From Paraburkholderia panacisoli (lineage in GTDB: Bacteria; Pseudomonadota; Gammaproteobacteria; Burkholderiales; Burkholderiaceae), in NCBI RefSeq assembly GCF_008369935.1, contig NZ_VTUZ01000069.1, positions 1-37,404 of the forward strand: 37,404 bases of DNA. Direction: 5' to 3'. How positions within the stretch are numbered: position 1 is the first letter of the stretch; every line of letters starts with the position of its first letter. Positions 17,284-26,092 of the stretch are shown here, in pieces. Made by a program: the position numbers and the translations under genes. The notes under the pieces were generated by a model. It was given only the letters and a program-made list of their open reading frames with translations, searched no databases and was not told the DNA's origin.

Positions 17284-17673
17284 ATGACATTCAAGGCTCA
17301 GTGGTACCGGGACAAGTTTGCGAAAAAACGGGGCAAGGGCTTCTGCGGTTATCCGGTGGCAACGGTTGCATTCTACGGGCCAGACGACACGATTGCGACG
17401 AAGGTCGTTGTTGGCATCGTCGCGTACGAAGGTGCTGACGCGGACCCGGTTGAGCGGTGGTTCTGCAAAACAACCGATCCGAGAACCGATCCAGAAGTCA
17501 CCGAAGCAATCGTTCGATTCATCGATCAGCATGGTGCCAAGTCGGTGGCGGCCGCCGATCGCGTCATCGGCTGCCCGCATGAGGAAGGCATTGACTACCC
17601 GGAAGGCGAAAAATGTACACAGTGTCCATTCTGGGCCAACCGTGATCGATGGAGCGGCGAGATCATGCAGTGA
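17284..17673 (+). CDS. Conserved-looking hypothetical protein with C-terminal Cys/His cluster
   Basis: A 129-residue protein. The C-terminal part holds C97-P-H99 (IGCPHEEGIDYPEGEKC) and C111-x2-C114 (CTQCPFWANRDRW), a layout that could bind zinc. The N-terminal half is a mixed alpha/beta region (VATVAFYGPDD, KVVVGIVAYEG, VTEAIVRFIDQHG). ATG 17284 follows a strong GGGAGGA site. I believe similar proteins with the CPHEEGIDYPxG phrase occur in Burkholderiales and rhizobia, but their function is not known to me. A second hypothetical gene follows on the same strand at 18056 after a 382-bp gap, too far for an evident operon. Confidence 0.75.
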   Translation: MTFKAQWYRDKFAKKRGKGFCGYPVATVAFYGPDDTIATKVVVGIVAYEGADADPVERWFCKTTDPRTDPEVTEAIVRFIDQHGAKSVAAADRVIGCPHEEGIDYPEGEKCTQCPFWANRDRWSGEIMQ

Positions 17674-18055
17674 GAAGTCAGGAGGCAAGCGCTTCCATCC
17701 TCGCGCTGAGGCGGTCCTTGCCCGCTTCATTCCGACCGTAGCCATGCATTCGATCGCAGGACACTCTCTGGACGAGCATGGCGCGCGTGGCCCTCAGCGC
17801 GGCGCGGCCAGGCCCTGGGCGTGGTTCCACGCAACCGTGGTCGCCTACGCGACTGACTTCGACTCCACGAGCGCGATGACTGCGACGTGTTTCACGTGCA
17901 GGAAAGGCCCAGCGGAGCCGGGCATCGACGGGGACGACACGAAGCCTGGTGATGCGCACGGTGTCGGGTACTGGGGCGAATCTCCTGCTGGCAGGGCACG
18001 TTGGGAAATCTCGCCGAGCGTGGTGAGCATCACCGTTATTGCAAGGGGCAAAACC
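17674..18055. other. Intergenic, no supported gene
   Basis: No gene is supported here. A short minus frame at 17678-17746 (MHGYGRNEAGKDRLSARMEA...) reads sensibly but is too short to call. TGTTTCACGTG at 17888 resembles half of a parS site but the rest does not match. Confidence 0.35.
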
Positions 18056-18496
18056 ATGGGTTTTTCTTGCCGAACGTTTCTGATCGCTCGTGACGATACC
18101 CTCTGGCGGCTGTCAAGCACCAAGTTCGACCGGATGCTACGAGATCCGGCAAGCCACTGTCTGCCCGCTTTTGCAGGGCAACGAGCGCGAATGGCCAGCG
18201 TCGTGGTCGAGCTTGTGGCCAAAACCCCGGTGCGCGTCGTTGGGAACACGTTTTCCATTCTCACTTTCGATGCCGAAGGCCGCATTGACCCGGGCAGATT
18301 CGAAAAGCAGCAGTTTGCCCTCGCGGAGTCGGTCGTCGCACCTGTCTTTGCCATATTCGATGATGACAGCAGCCAGACAGTCGTCGACGCGACCTCCCGA
18401 TTCATTGCACAAGGAGGTCAATGGGTTCCGTCACATGCTTTGGCGCGCGTCATAGATCAGACCGCGCTGGGCCAACGACAGTGCCGACACCTGTAA
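18056..18496 (+). CDS. Hypothetical protein of a type seen in Burkholderia
   Basis: A 146-residue cytoplasmic protein, starting MGFSCRTFLIARDDTLWRL and containing STKFDRMLRDPASH, GQRARMASVVVELV, FSILTFDAEGRIDPGRFE and PSHALARVIDQTALG. The frame stays open upstream, but I place the start at ATG 18056 because AAGGGG lies seven bases before it and the upstream reading is not protein-like. This wording matches my memory of small Burkholderia hypothetical proteins of unknown function. No catalytic motif is visible. The next DNA downstream is the repeat region at 18500-18855. Confidence 0.72.
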   Translation: MGFSCRTFLIARDDTLWRLSSTKFDRMLRDPASHCLPAFAGQRARMASVVVELVAKTPVRVVGNTFSILTFDAEGRIDPGRFEKQQFALAESVVAPVFAIFDDDSSQTVVDATSRFIAQGGQWVPSHALARVIDQTALGQRQCRHL

Positions 18497-18725
18497 GCGG
18501 TCGCTCAAAGGCTACTCTACGGCATCCAGATTTCGAGTCTCGAGTGTCGGAGATGGGTCGACAGCAATCAGATCAGACAGTCCTCGCGTAAGCCGCCAAT
18601 CACGAGCGATAAAATTCGCGGTGATCCGAACGGCGGCGTTGGCGGACGACTTGTCGACCGACTCGAAGGAATGAATGACCCCTTCACCCAAAAAGCCGCC
18701 GAAGAGGCGACGCCTAGTCCAGCGT

Positions 18726-18855
18726 CCGGAGTGGGTCGGGAGTGTGAATTCGCGAATGCGGCAAGCGCCCGTTCGACTGTCCGACAGCACCGTGGTCAGC
18801 AGTGCGCCGCATTGCTGACGTAGACCACAGATCCCCCGAACGTCGGCAATGGCCG
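18726..18855 (-). repeat. About 130-bp dispersed repeat, copy B (inverted relative to 5267-5395)
   Basis: The reverse complement begins CGGCCATTGCCGACGTTCGG and follows copy A closely over its whole length. Sequence on both sides (18500-18725 and 18856-19080) is also gene-free and repeat-like, for example GCGGCGTTGGCGGACGAC and GTTGCCGACGCAACTGCC. Confidence 0.85.
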
Positions 18856-19085
18856 AACTTGAGTCGTTGCCGACGCAACTGCCTGCGCCCGTTCGTCGGC
18901 CTTAGCCGACATTCGTGCGCCGGCGCTGATAAGACCGCTCACTGCTGGGAAGCAGTCGTTCGCAAAGGCCATCGACGAACGACTGTTGCTGAGTTTAACG
19001 AAGGAGATTTCCGCTGTACGGCCGCGATGCTGACACACAGACTCGCTGCCTTCCCACTCCCAAGCCGCGCTTTCACCAACAGCGC

Positions 19086-19116
19086 GCCGCAACGTCGCCG
19101 GCAGCGACGTTGCGGC
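19086..19116 (-). terminator. Strong hairpin 3' of the S53 peptidase gene
   Basis: GCCGCAACGTCGC (19086-19098) and GCGACGTTGCGGC (19104-19116) form a perfect 13-bp stem with a 5-base loop, 16 bases beyond the stop codon of the minus-strand peptidase gene. No clear U-run follows, so it may act as a terminator or as a 3'-end stabilising structure. Confidence 0.65.
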
Positions 19117-19132
19117 AGCGCGACGAGTCGGC

Positions 19133-21475
19133 TCAGCGCGTGCCGATCGTCACCACCAGATTTGCCTGCGAGCTGAGCCCCGCCGAATCGACCGCGGTCA
19201 GCGTCAGCGTGTAGGTTCCGGCGACCGGGTGCCGCCATTTGGCAACGAAGCCCGGCCCGCTCTCGACGAACACCATGCCGGACGGCGCGCCCTTGATGTC
19301 GACCTTCACGTTGTCCGCGCCTGGGTCCTCGATACCGATCACGCCGCTGACCGCGCGGCCCTCAACACCGCTGATCGGCGCAGCCGAGATCGCGGGGCCC
19401 GTTGCCGCGGACGAGATCCGCACGCTCATCGTCGCCGAACCGGACTGGCCGTTGCTGGTGTCGGTCGCCTTGACGCTGACGCTATATGTGCCCTTCGCAG
19501 GCGTTCTCCAGCTGATCACGCCGGCGCTGCTGATCGACATGCCCGAAGGCGCGCCGCTGAGCGAGAACCTGAGCGGATCGGCCGCACTGACGTCGACCTG
19601 ATAGCTGAGCGGCTGTTTCGCCTGGCCCACGATCGTCGCTGCCTGCACGACCGGCTTCGATGCCGCGACGATGGTCACGTTCGCACTCGCGCTGCCCGTC
19701 GAGCCGGTGACTGTATCCTTCGCGGTCACGGTCACCTTGTAAGTGCCGGCGACCGGCTGCGCCCATATCACCTGACCGGAGCTATCTATGCTCATGCCCT
19801 GCGGTGGATTCGCGAGCGACCAGCTGAGCGGGTCCGACGAGCTGGCCGCCACCGTGAACGACAGTGCGCTGCCCGCCGTGCCCTTGACCGTCGCGGCCGA
19901 CACGACCGGCGGCGGCGCCTTGGACACGCCGAGCGTCGACAGCAGGCTGCCGACCGCCGGTGTGCCGAGACCCGACGGCTGATCGTAGCCGGTATGGGCC
20001 GAGCAGCTCGAGCAGTAACCGTCGTTGCCCGAAGTGACGTCGTAGAACGCAGTCGCGTACAGACCCGCGTCGGTCGAGACGGTACCGTACAACTGCGTCT
20101 GCGCGAGGCCGAGTGCGCCGAGACTGTTGCGCGCCCGCTGCGCATTGGCGATGGCGACGATGCCGGCCCATTGCGGGGTCGACAGACTGGTGCCGCCGAC
20201 GCTGTACCAGCTCGGCGCGGCCGCGTCGGGCGTGATGACCGCGACGTACTGACCGCTGAACGGATCCGCGTTGAACGACACGTCGGCAACCGAGCGCTTC
20301 GTCAGCGTGCCGAGGCTAGGCACCGACGTGTTCTGATACGCCGGTGCCGAGGTGTACTGACTAATTCCGCCGCCGGTACCCGACCACACCGTTTCGTTCT
20401 TGGTGGTGCCGTCGTAACTCAAATGGGTGCCGCCGACGGCCAGCACGTTCGTCGACACGGACGGCCATTCGACGCCGGTGCCGTTATCGCCGGTAGCGGC
20501 CACGTAGGTCATGTTCGCGTGCTTGAACGCCGAATCGACGGAGCCGGTCCACGAGCCTTCGGGGGCGCCGAAGCTCATCGACACGACGCCGGGCCCCATC
20601 GCGTTCGCGAGGTTGACCGCCGCGATCAGGCTGCTGGTCGACGCATCCGGCGCCTGGATCAGCACGATGCGCGCGAGCGGCGCGGTAGCGTGGACCCACT
20701 GCACGTCGAGCGCGATTTCGGTGGCCCAGCCCGAGTCGTACGACGGCGCGTTCGACGTCATCGCGCCGCTGGTCGTCGAGTGCACGATCGAGAACTGGCA
20801 CGCGTTGCTGCTAGGGGCCGCGAGCGGCAGCGACGCGTTCGGCGCGATGGTGGTCGTCGTGCAGCCCGGCAAGCCGAATTTCTGGTTGAACGCCGCGAGT
20901 TCCTTGACGATGTTCGGATCACTCATCGCGTCGATCACGTAAATCGTCTGGCCGGCGCCCATTTGCGCGGCCTCGCTCGCGCTCAGCTTGCTCCACGACG
21001 ACGGCAGCGGCGGTAGCTGATAGGCCGCGCGAATCTGCGCCGGCGTATACGTCGTCACCTGCGTTGAATTCGACGCCGCCCGCGCAGTCCTCGTGGCGTA
21101 CCGTGCAATCGTTTGCGGCGTCAACTGCGCAAGCGACACGGCCGCCATTGTCGACGTCGACGCTTGCGCGGCAGGAGGCTGATTGGCCGACGCGAAAGGC
21201 GCCGCGCTGTCGATGTCAGAAGGCGCGTTCAACACCACCGGGGCCGTGTAGAACGCCGGCCTCACCAGCGTGCTCGCCACCGTGCTCGACAGCGGCGACA
21301 ACGACACCGAACTCGTGCCTGACGAGGTGTCGGCGAGCTTCGCGGAGCTCGTGCCGCTCGACGCCGTCGAGTCGTCACTGCTGCCGCCGCATCCCGCCAG
21401 CAGTAGCGGCGCGAGCGCTGCGGTCACAAAGGTGGCACGCGCGAGCGTGCACCGAACCGGTCGGATAGTTTTCAT
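19133..21475 (-). CDS. Sedolisin-type (S53) serine-carboxyl peptidase, lipoprotein with C-terminal Ig-like repeats
   Basis: A 780-residue exported protease. The N-terminus is a lipoprotein signal with lipobox LLLAGC (C29, followed by Gly), which suggests outer-membrane anchoring. The S53 catalytic residues are visible: E253 and D257 in WATEIALD, D330 in AATGDNG and the nucleophile S430 in GGTSLSTPQ. Calcium-site residues appear around D479 (AFYDVTSGNDG) and GYDQPSGLGTP. The usual long S53 propeptide is not obvious; residues 30-150 are low-complexity Ser/Ala/Thr. Residues about 523-780 hold three Ig-like repeats, each with a G(M)-(S/V)...W/W...P-x-x-G-T-Y pattern ending in VTI or similar. ATG 21475 follows AAGGA and overlaps the upstream lipoprotein stop (ATGA), so the pair is coupled. 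Sedolisins work at acidic pH; the role here would be surface protein or peptide digestion. Confidence 0.93.
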   Translation of the reverse strand: MKTIRPVRCTLARATFVTAALAPLLLAGCGGSSDDSTASSGTSSAKLADTSSGTSSVSLSPLSSTVASTLVRPAFYTAPVVLNAPSDIDSAAPFASANQPPAAQASTSTMAAVSLAQLTPQTIARYATRTARAASNSTQVTTYTPAQIRAAYQLPPLPSSWSKLSASEAAQMGAGQTIYVIDAMSDPNIVKELAAFNQKFGLPGCTTTTIAPNASLPLAAPSSNACQFSIVHSTTSGAMTSNAPSYDSGWATEIALDVQWVHATAPLARIVLIQAPDASTSSLIAAVNLANAMGPGVVSMSFGAPEGSWTGSVDSAFKHANMTYVAATGDNGTGVEWPSVSTNVLAVGGTHLSYDGTTKNETVWSGTGGGISQYTSAPAYQNTSVPSLGTLTKRSVADVSFNADPFSGQYVAVITPDAAAPSWYSVGGTSLSTPQWAGIVAIANAQRARNSLGALGLAQTQLYGTVSTDAGLYATAFYDVTSGNDGYCSSCSAHTGYDQPSGLGTPAVGSLLSTLGVSKAPPPVVSAATVKGTAGSALSFTVAASSSDPLSWSLANPPQGMSIDSSGQVIWAQPVAGTYKVTVTAKDTVTGSTGSASANVTIVAASKPVVQAATIVGQAKQPLSYQVDVSAADPLRFSLSGAPSGMSISSAGVISWRTPAKGTYSVSVKATDTSNGQSGSATMSVRISSAATGPAISAAPISGVEGRAVSGVIGIEDPGADNVKVDIKGAPSGMVFVESGPGFVAKWRHPVAGTYTLTLTAVDSAGLSSQANLVVTIGTR

Positions 21476-21756
21476 TGGGATCGTCCTTCTGCGGGAGGCT
21501 GGACCGGAATTACCAGCACGGGTGGAGAAACCGCGGAGGCGGGCAGATCGGGCGCGCGTCGCTGCCAGCCGCTCGCACAGGTCTGTACGGACGGGTAATA
21601 GCCGGGCGGTTCGGCGCACCAGAGTCGGACGCTTGCAGGTGGCTGGGCAGAAGGTGGAACGGGCGATGTCTGCGCTTGCGAGCTGCATGCGCCTAATCCG
21701 GACACCAGCGCGCAAGCGGCCCAGATTGCCGTGACGATGCCACGTGAGCGATTCAA
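21472..21756 (-). CDS. Small lipoprotein encoded just before the S53 peptidase
   Basis: A 94-residue protein with a lipoprotein-type leader (GIVTAIWAACALVSGLGAC, Cys at the lipobox, then SS) and a Pro-rich body containing LWCAEPPGYYPSVQTC and ending PVQPPAEGRSQ. The WCxxPxGYYPxVxxC phrase is common in small Burkholderia lipoproteins of unknown function. The frame is long, but a signal peptide at the right distance supports a start near TTG 21756; an ATG further up would bury the leader. The stop overlaps the peptidase start (ATGA), so the two are translated together and both go to the envelope. Confidence 0.7.
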   Translation of the reverse strand: MNRSRGIVTAIWAACALVSGLGACSSQAQTSPVPPSAQPPASVRLWCAEPPGYYPSVQTCASGWQRRAPDLPASAVSPPVLVIPVQPPAEGRSQ

Positions 21757-22814
21757 GCCTGCCCACGCGTTACGCTTACCTAATGAAATGGAACGGGCTG
21801 CCGGCCTCGCGAAATAATCAGAGAATTGGGCGTGCTCGTCGGTTTCGACAAGGCCGATTGCAATCCGATTGAGCTGGATCATCGTTGTTCGCGTCACGTT
21901 GGATACGGGGTTGGGGCGCACAAAGCGATGATTGGCCTGTCGGCACCGCGCGAGCAAGCTCGATGGCCATTCGCGGGTTAGTTGCCGGACAGACGGTGAG
22001 AGGACCTTACCATTTTTTATGCGACGGGAACATCGCATGCAGCGCGCGGAAACGCGGCCACATTTTCAGCCCCTACGGCGCGCCGCTTCCACGTCTGGAT
22101 AGTAGGGATTGTCCTTAAAATGAAGGGCCGCGCGGCGCATCGCTAAACACGATCGTTCGATCCCGCGCGGCGGATTGATGCCGCTGGGACTTCTCACGCG
22201 GCCTACCGCGCAGTGCTCATCCGGCGGCTTGCGTGTGCGCGGCAACCGCATCGAGCGTGCGCGCCGAGTACACCGGCGTCTCACGCGGTACATGTCCTTT
22301 TGTGGAGGTCCGGGTCCGGTCGGAAAACGCCGATCGGTCCACACCAGGCCGATGACGTACAGTCGCCTGATCATTCTCCGAACGGTAGAGAAGTAGCCTA
22401 ATGTCACCTCACCACCGCCGACAGCCGAAGGTCCGGAATGGCCGAACATCCACCTCTGTACGCGAGCCGACGACGGCCGTTGTACCTCAAAAGGCGCCCT
22501 GAAGGTCGAGTGGCTCGACCGACAGCAGGGGTCGCGCGCGGACGCTCGCAGAATTGTCAAACGCATGCCGCATGTGCTCATTGTATGGGGCAGTGAGCGA
22601 CCCCGCGGCGGACTGTCGGCGCGACGCAGATAAGTACTCGATAACGCTCAATTTTTCAAACGGCATAGCAAAGGGACAAACGCATGCCGTACTGCAATGG
22701 CTCCTGCGGATATCCCTACGGAAACCGTAGCGGGACACGTTACCGTCTTCGAGGGAAAACAAGGTATGTGCGTAATTCGCTGATCTCTCACCTGGACTCC
22801 TGGGAGATGACGCC
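21757..22814. other. Promoter side of the S53 pair, then repeat-rich gene-free DNA
   Basis: About 1 kb with no gene I can support. The first 250 bp must include the promoter for the lipoprotein-peptidase pair. From about 22300 to 22560 there are repeat-like phrases (GGTCGGAAAACGCCGATCGG, AAGGTCCGGAATGGCCGAAC, GACGACGGCCGTTG, GAAGGTCGAGTGGCTCGACCG). At about 22815 recognisable IS30 transposase sequence begins abruptly. Confidence 0.4.
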
Positions 22815-23705
22815 GTACCAACCAAGACGACCAGCTTGCCTGGGATCGGGCACAGCGTCCCAAAGCCTGTAAACTGGTTGAGCACCGAACGCTGGCGCAC
22901 ATCGTGGCAGGCAAGCTCCAGTTGCAGTGGTCACCGCAGCAGATTGCCGGATGGCTCAGGCGTGCGTACCCAGACAACGAGGACTACCACGTGTCCCACG
23001 AGACCATCTATCGCAGTCTCTTCATCCAGACGCGTGGCGCCTTGAAGAAGGAGCTGTTGGAACATTTGCGGCGCACCCGGGCCATGCGCCGTTCGCGCCA
23101 TCACACGCAGAAGACGGACGACCACGGCAGGATTCGCGACACGGTGTCGATCAGCGAACGTCCAGCCACAGTTGAAGACCGCGCGGTACCGGGACACTGG
23201 GAAGGCGATCTTCTGTGCGGCAGCGGGAGCAGCCAGATCGCGACGCTCGTTGAGCGCCAGACACGTTACGTCATGCTGGTGAAGATAGCCAGCACGGACA
23301 GCGAAACGGTCATCAATGCGCTCATCAAACATGCCAGCAAACTGCCGCAGGAACTCTACAGATCGCTGACATGGGATCGGGGAACGGAGATGGCCCGGCA
23401 CAAACGCTTCACCGTGGCCACTGATATCTAGGTCTACTTCTGCGATCCACAGCATCCGTGGCAGCGCGGCTCGAACGAAAATACGAATGGACTGTTAAGA
23501 CACTCAGTCTAAGATCGCTTCTGAACGTCGGACCGATCTGACCCATGTTAAGATTGGCCGAGCTGCCTTGGCACTGACCTGTCAGTGTATTCACAGGCCA
23601 AACTTAACGCTGTGGCAAGACGATTGAATGAGCGTCCGCGAAAGACACTGGACTACGAAACGCCCGCCGAACGATTCCAGCAAACTATTGCATCCACCGG
23701 TTGAA
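22815..23705 (+). mobile_element. IS30-family transposase gene, broken copy
   Basis: Recognisable transposase sequence starts near 22815 (NQDDQLAWDRAQRPKACKLV) and runs through WSPQQIAGWLRR, SHETIYRSLF, the first catalytic Asp in GHWEGDLL, LTWDRG and the catalytic Glu in GSNENTNGLLR. The N-terminal DNA-binding part (about 90 codons) is missing. A TAG at 23429-23431 sits where the family has CAG (Gln) before VYFCDPQ. After LLR (ends 23500) a 72-base foreign stretch replaces the six codons expected before TDLS, and a normal tail resumes at 23573 and ends at the TGA 23703-23705. It therefore cannot make active transposase. The tail is nearly identical to the copy at 3-116 and has the same orientation. 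Confidence 0.9.
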
Positions 23706-23911
23706 TCCGCCGCGACAAACGGACATTGGGCTGCAACCGAAGATTTCGGAGATCACGAATGTTGGCTCTCGAAAAGTCAAGTGACCAGAGTAGCCCCAAC
23801 AGTTAGGACGGGACAACGACGCGCCGATGCTGTTGCCAATTTTTGCTGCAGCCGCGGACACCGGCAAGTCGCCGGCCATGGCTGAACGTGGCGAAAGTTG
23901 GCCCTGACGGC

Positions 23912-24655
23912 CTAGGTGGGATGCGCCCAGTAACGCTGCCAGATGCGGTCGTGGTAGGCGACGAGGTGCGGTTGTGACGCAATGTAATTCCGTATTGGGC
24001 CGTCAAACGGGTGAACGAAACCCGCGTGTATCCAGGCAAACGCGGTGGCGTCGACTGTGCTTGGCCGGTCGCCCAGTAGATATGTCTGCTCGCCCAGCAA
24101 GTCCGCCACCGCCGCCCACGCCGCCATGCCCATGCGAACGATTTCCTCCTGACTGTGGCGCCCGATACCTTGCTCCCAGGCTTGCCGCATAATTTTGCGC
24201 CGCACGAACGGCAGCACGAGCGGCGCGAACAGTGGAACGATGGGCCTGGCAAAGGATGGCGCACTGTGCGCCGCGTAATCGACTAGCATTGGACGGTAAA
24301 TGTCCATGTTGCGGTCGATGCCCCAGCGCAGGTAGAGGCCCACGAAGTAAATGTGCGTCTCGAACAATGCCTTGATCGCCACGGACTGTGCGCGCTGCAG
24401 GGGCCTCAGGTGATTGTCGTTCAGGGCTTCCGGATAGCGGTCCTGCAGATGTTCGATGATGAGCGACGAGTCGGCGATCAGTTTTCCATCGATCAACGCG
24501 ACTGGCAACTTGTGCTTCGGCATCTTTGCCACGTTGCCGATGCGCGTCTCGTATGGCAGGTTCGACATGCGCAACCACGTTTCGAGCTTGACGACGAACG
24601 GGCTGATATCGGGCGAGTCCGCGCTGCCTCCATAGCCGAATTTGTATACGATCAT
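23912..24655 (-). CDS. Glutathione S-transferase-like protein, metaxin/FAXC type
   Basis: A 247-residue two-domain GST-fold protein. The N-terminal thioredoxin-like domain starts MIVYKFGYGGSADSPDISPF and has the cis-Pro at P51 (KLPVALIDG) and the D62-S63 turn (ADSSLIIEHL), where GSTs hold the glutathione gamma-Glu part. The C-terminal all-helical domain follows, with DRPSTVDATAFAWIHAGF typical of failed-axon-connections/metaxin-like bacterial GSTs. The family is often linked to detoxification, but substrates are unknown. ATG 24655 follows GAGAGGAG, a strong ribosome site. It lies 3' of the dehydratase gene on the same strand, 324 bp away with repeats in between, so co-transcription is doubtful. 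Confidence 0.9.
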   Translation of the reverse strand: MIVYKFGYGGSADSPDISPFVVKLETWLRMSNLPYETRIGNVAKMPKHKLPVALIDGKLIADSSLIIEHLQDRYPEALNDNHLRPLQRAQSVAIKALFETHIYFVGLYLRWGIDRNMDIYRPMLVDYAAHSAPSFARPIVPLFAPLVLPFVRRKIMRQAWEQGIGRHSQEEIVRMGMAAWAAVADLLGEQTYLLGDRPSTVDATAFAWIHAGFVHPFDGPIRNYIASQPHLVAYHDRIWQRYWAHPT

Positions 24656-24979
24656 CTGTCGCTCCTCTCAACTTCGAACGACGCTAGACGGCCCCGGGCC
24701 GATTCTCAAGTCGCAATTGCGGGGTCGAACGGAAGCCATCGAAAAGAACTGAATGGTGGCTTCGGTCGACGATGGGATGACCTTGGTCGGAGCTTGGCAG
24801 TCAGCCATCTGGGCAAGAGCCGACGACATTCCTTAGATCGGCGCGCGACGAACGAGCGCTCATGCCCGATTGCGCCAGTTCGACGTTCCACGAAGCAGAC
24901 GGCTGACCGGCTCATTGTGACCGATCGCCTATATGCTAACCAAGCCGGTTGCTATGTCCGGCGGTACGGCCCCCTGGCG
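24656..24979. repeat. Gap with dispersed-repeat-like DNA
   Basis: About 320 bp with no gene. Phrases such as GGGTCGAACGGAAGCCATCG, GTGGCTTCGGTCGACG, GGCAGTCAGCCATCTGGGC and GCCGACGACATTCC resemble the repeat material in the other gaps. The last part precedes the stop of the dehydratase gene. Confidence 0.4.
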
Positions 24980-26092
24980 TCACTCATAATTGCGAAGCCG
25001 TGAGGGAGGGAGATACTCCGATCGCACACCATTCAACACCGAAGCCAACACATGCATATCAATCCCGCCTCCAGTCAGTACCGCCGCAATGCGCTTACCA
25101 GCAAAGTATGGATGGCGAGCTGCGGCAAGCGCGACGGCGCCTGCGCCCTCGACGACGAGGTGATTGCTCTTCGCCAGGCAGCGGATGGCTTCAGCCGTCT
25201 CCTCAAGTGCTGATACGACAACGCCGTCCACAAACGCATTGAGGTATGGCCAATTTGCATCGAGCACAGTCGGAACACCGATGCCCGATACCATGGGAGT
25301 TGAGTCGACCGGTACTTCGACTATAGCGCCAGCCGTAAGAGAAGAATAAAGTGGGCATGCCGCCTCAGTTTCGCACGCATAGAGTTGCGCATGCGAGCCC
25401 CAATTGATGCACGCGAGCGCGATCCCTGTGATCAACCCGCCGCCTCCGAAAGGTACGAGTATCACATCGACGTCTGGCAGGTCTTCCAATATTTCCTGGC
25501 CAATAGTCGCGTCACCAACGACGACATCGCGGCACGCACACGGGTGCAAAAACGTACCCGTTTCACCAGCAGGTATTTCGCCGCGAAGTATTGCCCACCA
25601 GCTTTCGTAATCGACTTCATGCACGCGGGCTCCCAGCGCGCGAAGTGCCTCGATCTTGCTTCGTCCTGCTGTATTGGTTACGTAGACCCTGACCTCCGCG
25701 CCTCGGACCCTCGCTGCCTCTGTCACACCAAGGGCGAAGTTCCCCGTGCTCGCGGTGAAAACACCGTTAGACAATTGAGCCGGTGTGAGTTTGGACACCG
25801 CATTGAACGCACAGCGTATCTTGAACGCCCCGTGCGGCTGAAGGTTCTCGGGTTTGAGGAAGATGCTCCGATCTCTGGCGTCTGCGCACCTTAACAAAGG
25901 GGGGCGTACGACGGTTCCCCGCATCGACTCGGATGCCCTTTCAATGTCGCTTCTGGAGACGTCTCCGAGATAGGCCGACCCGCTACCGCCATCAAGGGGC
26001 TTGCGCGAATGATGCAGGATGTCCGAAAAACCCGAGATGTCCTCGCTTTTTCGGACCAAAGGTTTATGTTGATCGATTTCTGAAAGCACCAT
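24980..26092 (-). CDS. Threonine/serine dehydratase-like PLP enzyme (fold type II)
   Basis: A 370-residue enzyme of the tryptophan-synthase-beta/threonine-dehydratase superfamily, without the C-terminal ACT-like regulatory domain of biosynthetic IlvA. The PLP lysine is K91 in the phrase HGAFKIRCAF. The cofactor-phosphate Gly loop is GGGGL at 216-220, the substrate loop is STGNFALG near 115-122, and the distal TGGGID at 340-345 stands where SGGN is usual. It probably deaminates a hydroxy amino acid (threonine, serine or 3-hydroxyaspartate) to a keto acid and ammonia; racemase activity is an alternative. An N-terminal extension of about 50 residues precedes the domain. ATG 26092 follows GGAGGATGAGAG, a strong site. 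It appears to be a single transcription unit. Confidence 0.88.
   Translation of the reverse strand: MVLSEIDQHKPLVRKSEDISGFSDILHHSRKPLDGGSGSAYLGDVSRSDIERASESMRGTVVRPPLLRCADARDRSIFLKPENLQPHGAFKIRCAFNAVSKLTPAQLSNGVFTASTGNFALGVTEAARVRGAEVRVYVTNTAGRSKIEALRALGARVHEVDYESWWAILRGEIPAGETGTFLHPCACRDVVVGDATIGQEILEDLPDVDVILVPFGGGGLITGIALACINWGSHAQLYACETEAACPLYSSLTAGAIVEVPVDSTPMVSGIGVPTVLDANWPYLNAFVDGVVVSALEETAEAIRCLAKSNHLVVEGAGAVALAAARHPYFAGKRIAAVLTGGGIDMHVLASVLNGVRSEYLPPSRLRNYE

Noticed and set aside
17678..17746. 22-codon minus frame MHGYGRNEAGKDRLSARMEA...
   Set aside because: Reads sensibly but is too short and has no support.
17888..17903. TGTTTCACGTG followed by CAGGA, similar to a ParB parS site
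   Set aside because: Only the left half and core match the 16-bp parS consensus; the right half has three mismatches and no parAB genes are present.
19229..21016. 595-codon plus-strand frame opposite the S53 peptidase
   Set aside because: Arg/Ala/His-rich antisense reading of a well-supported gene; no domain.
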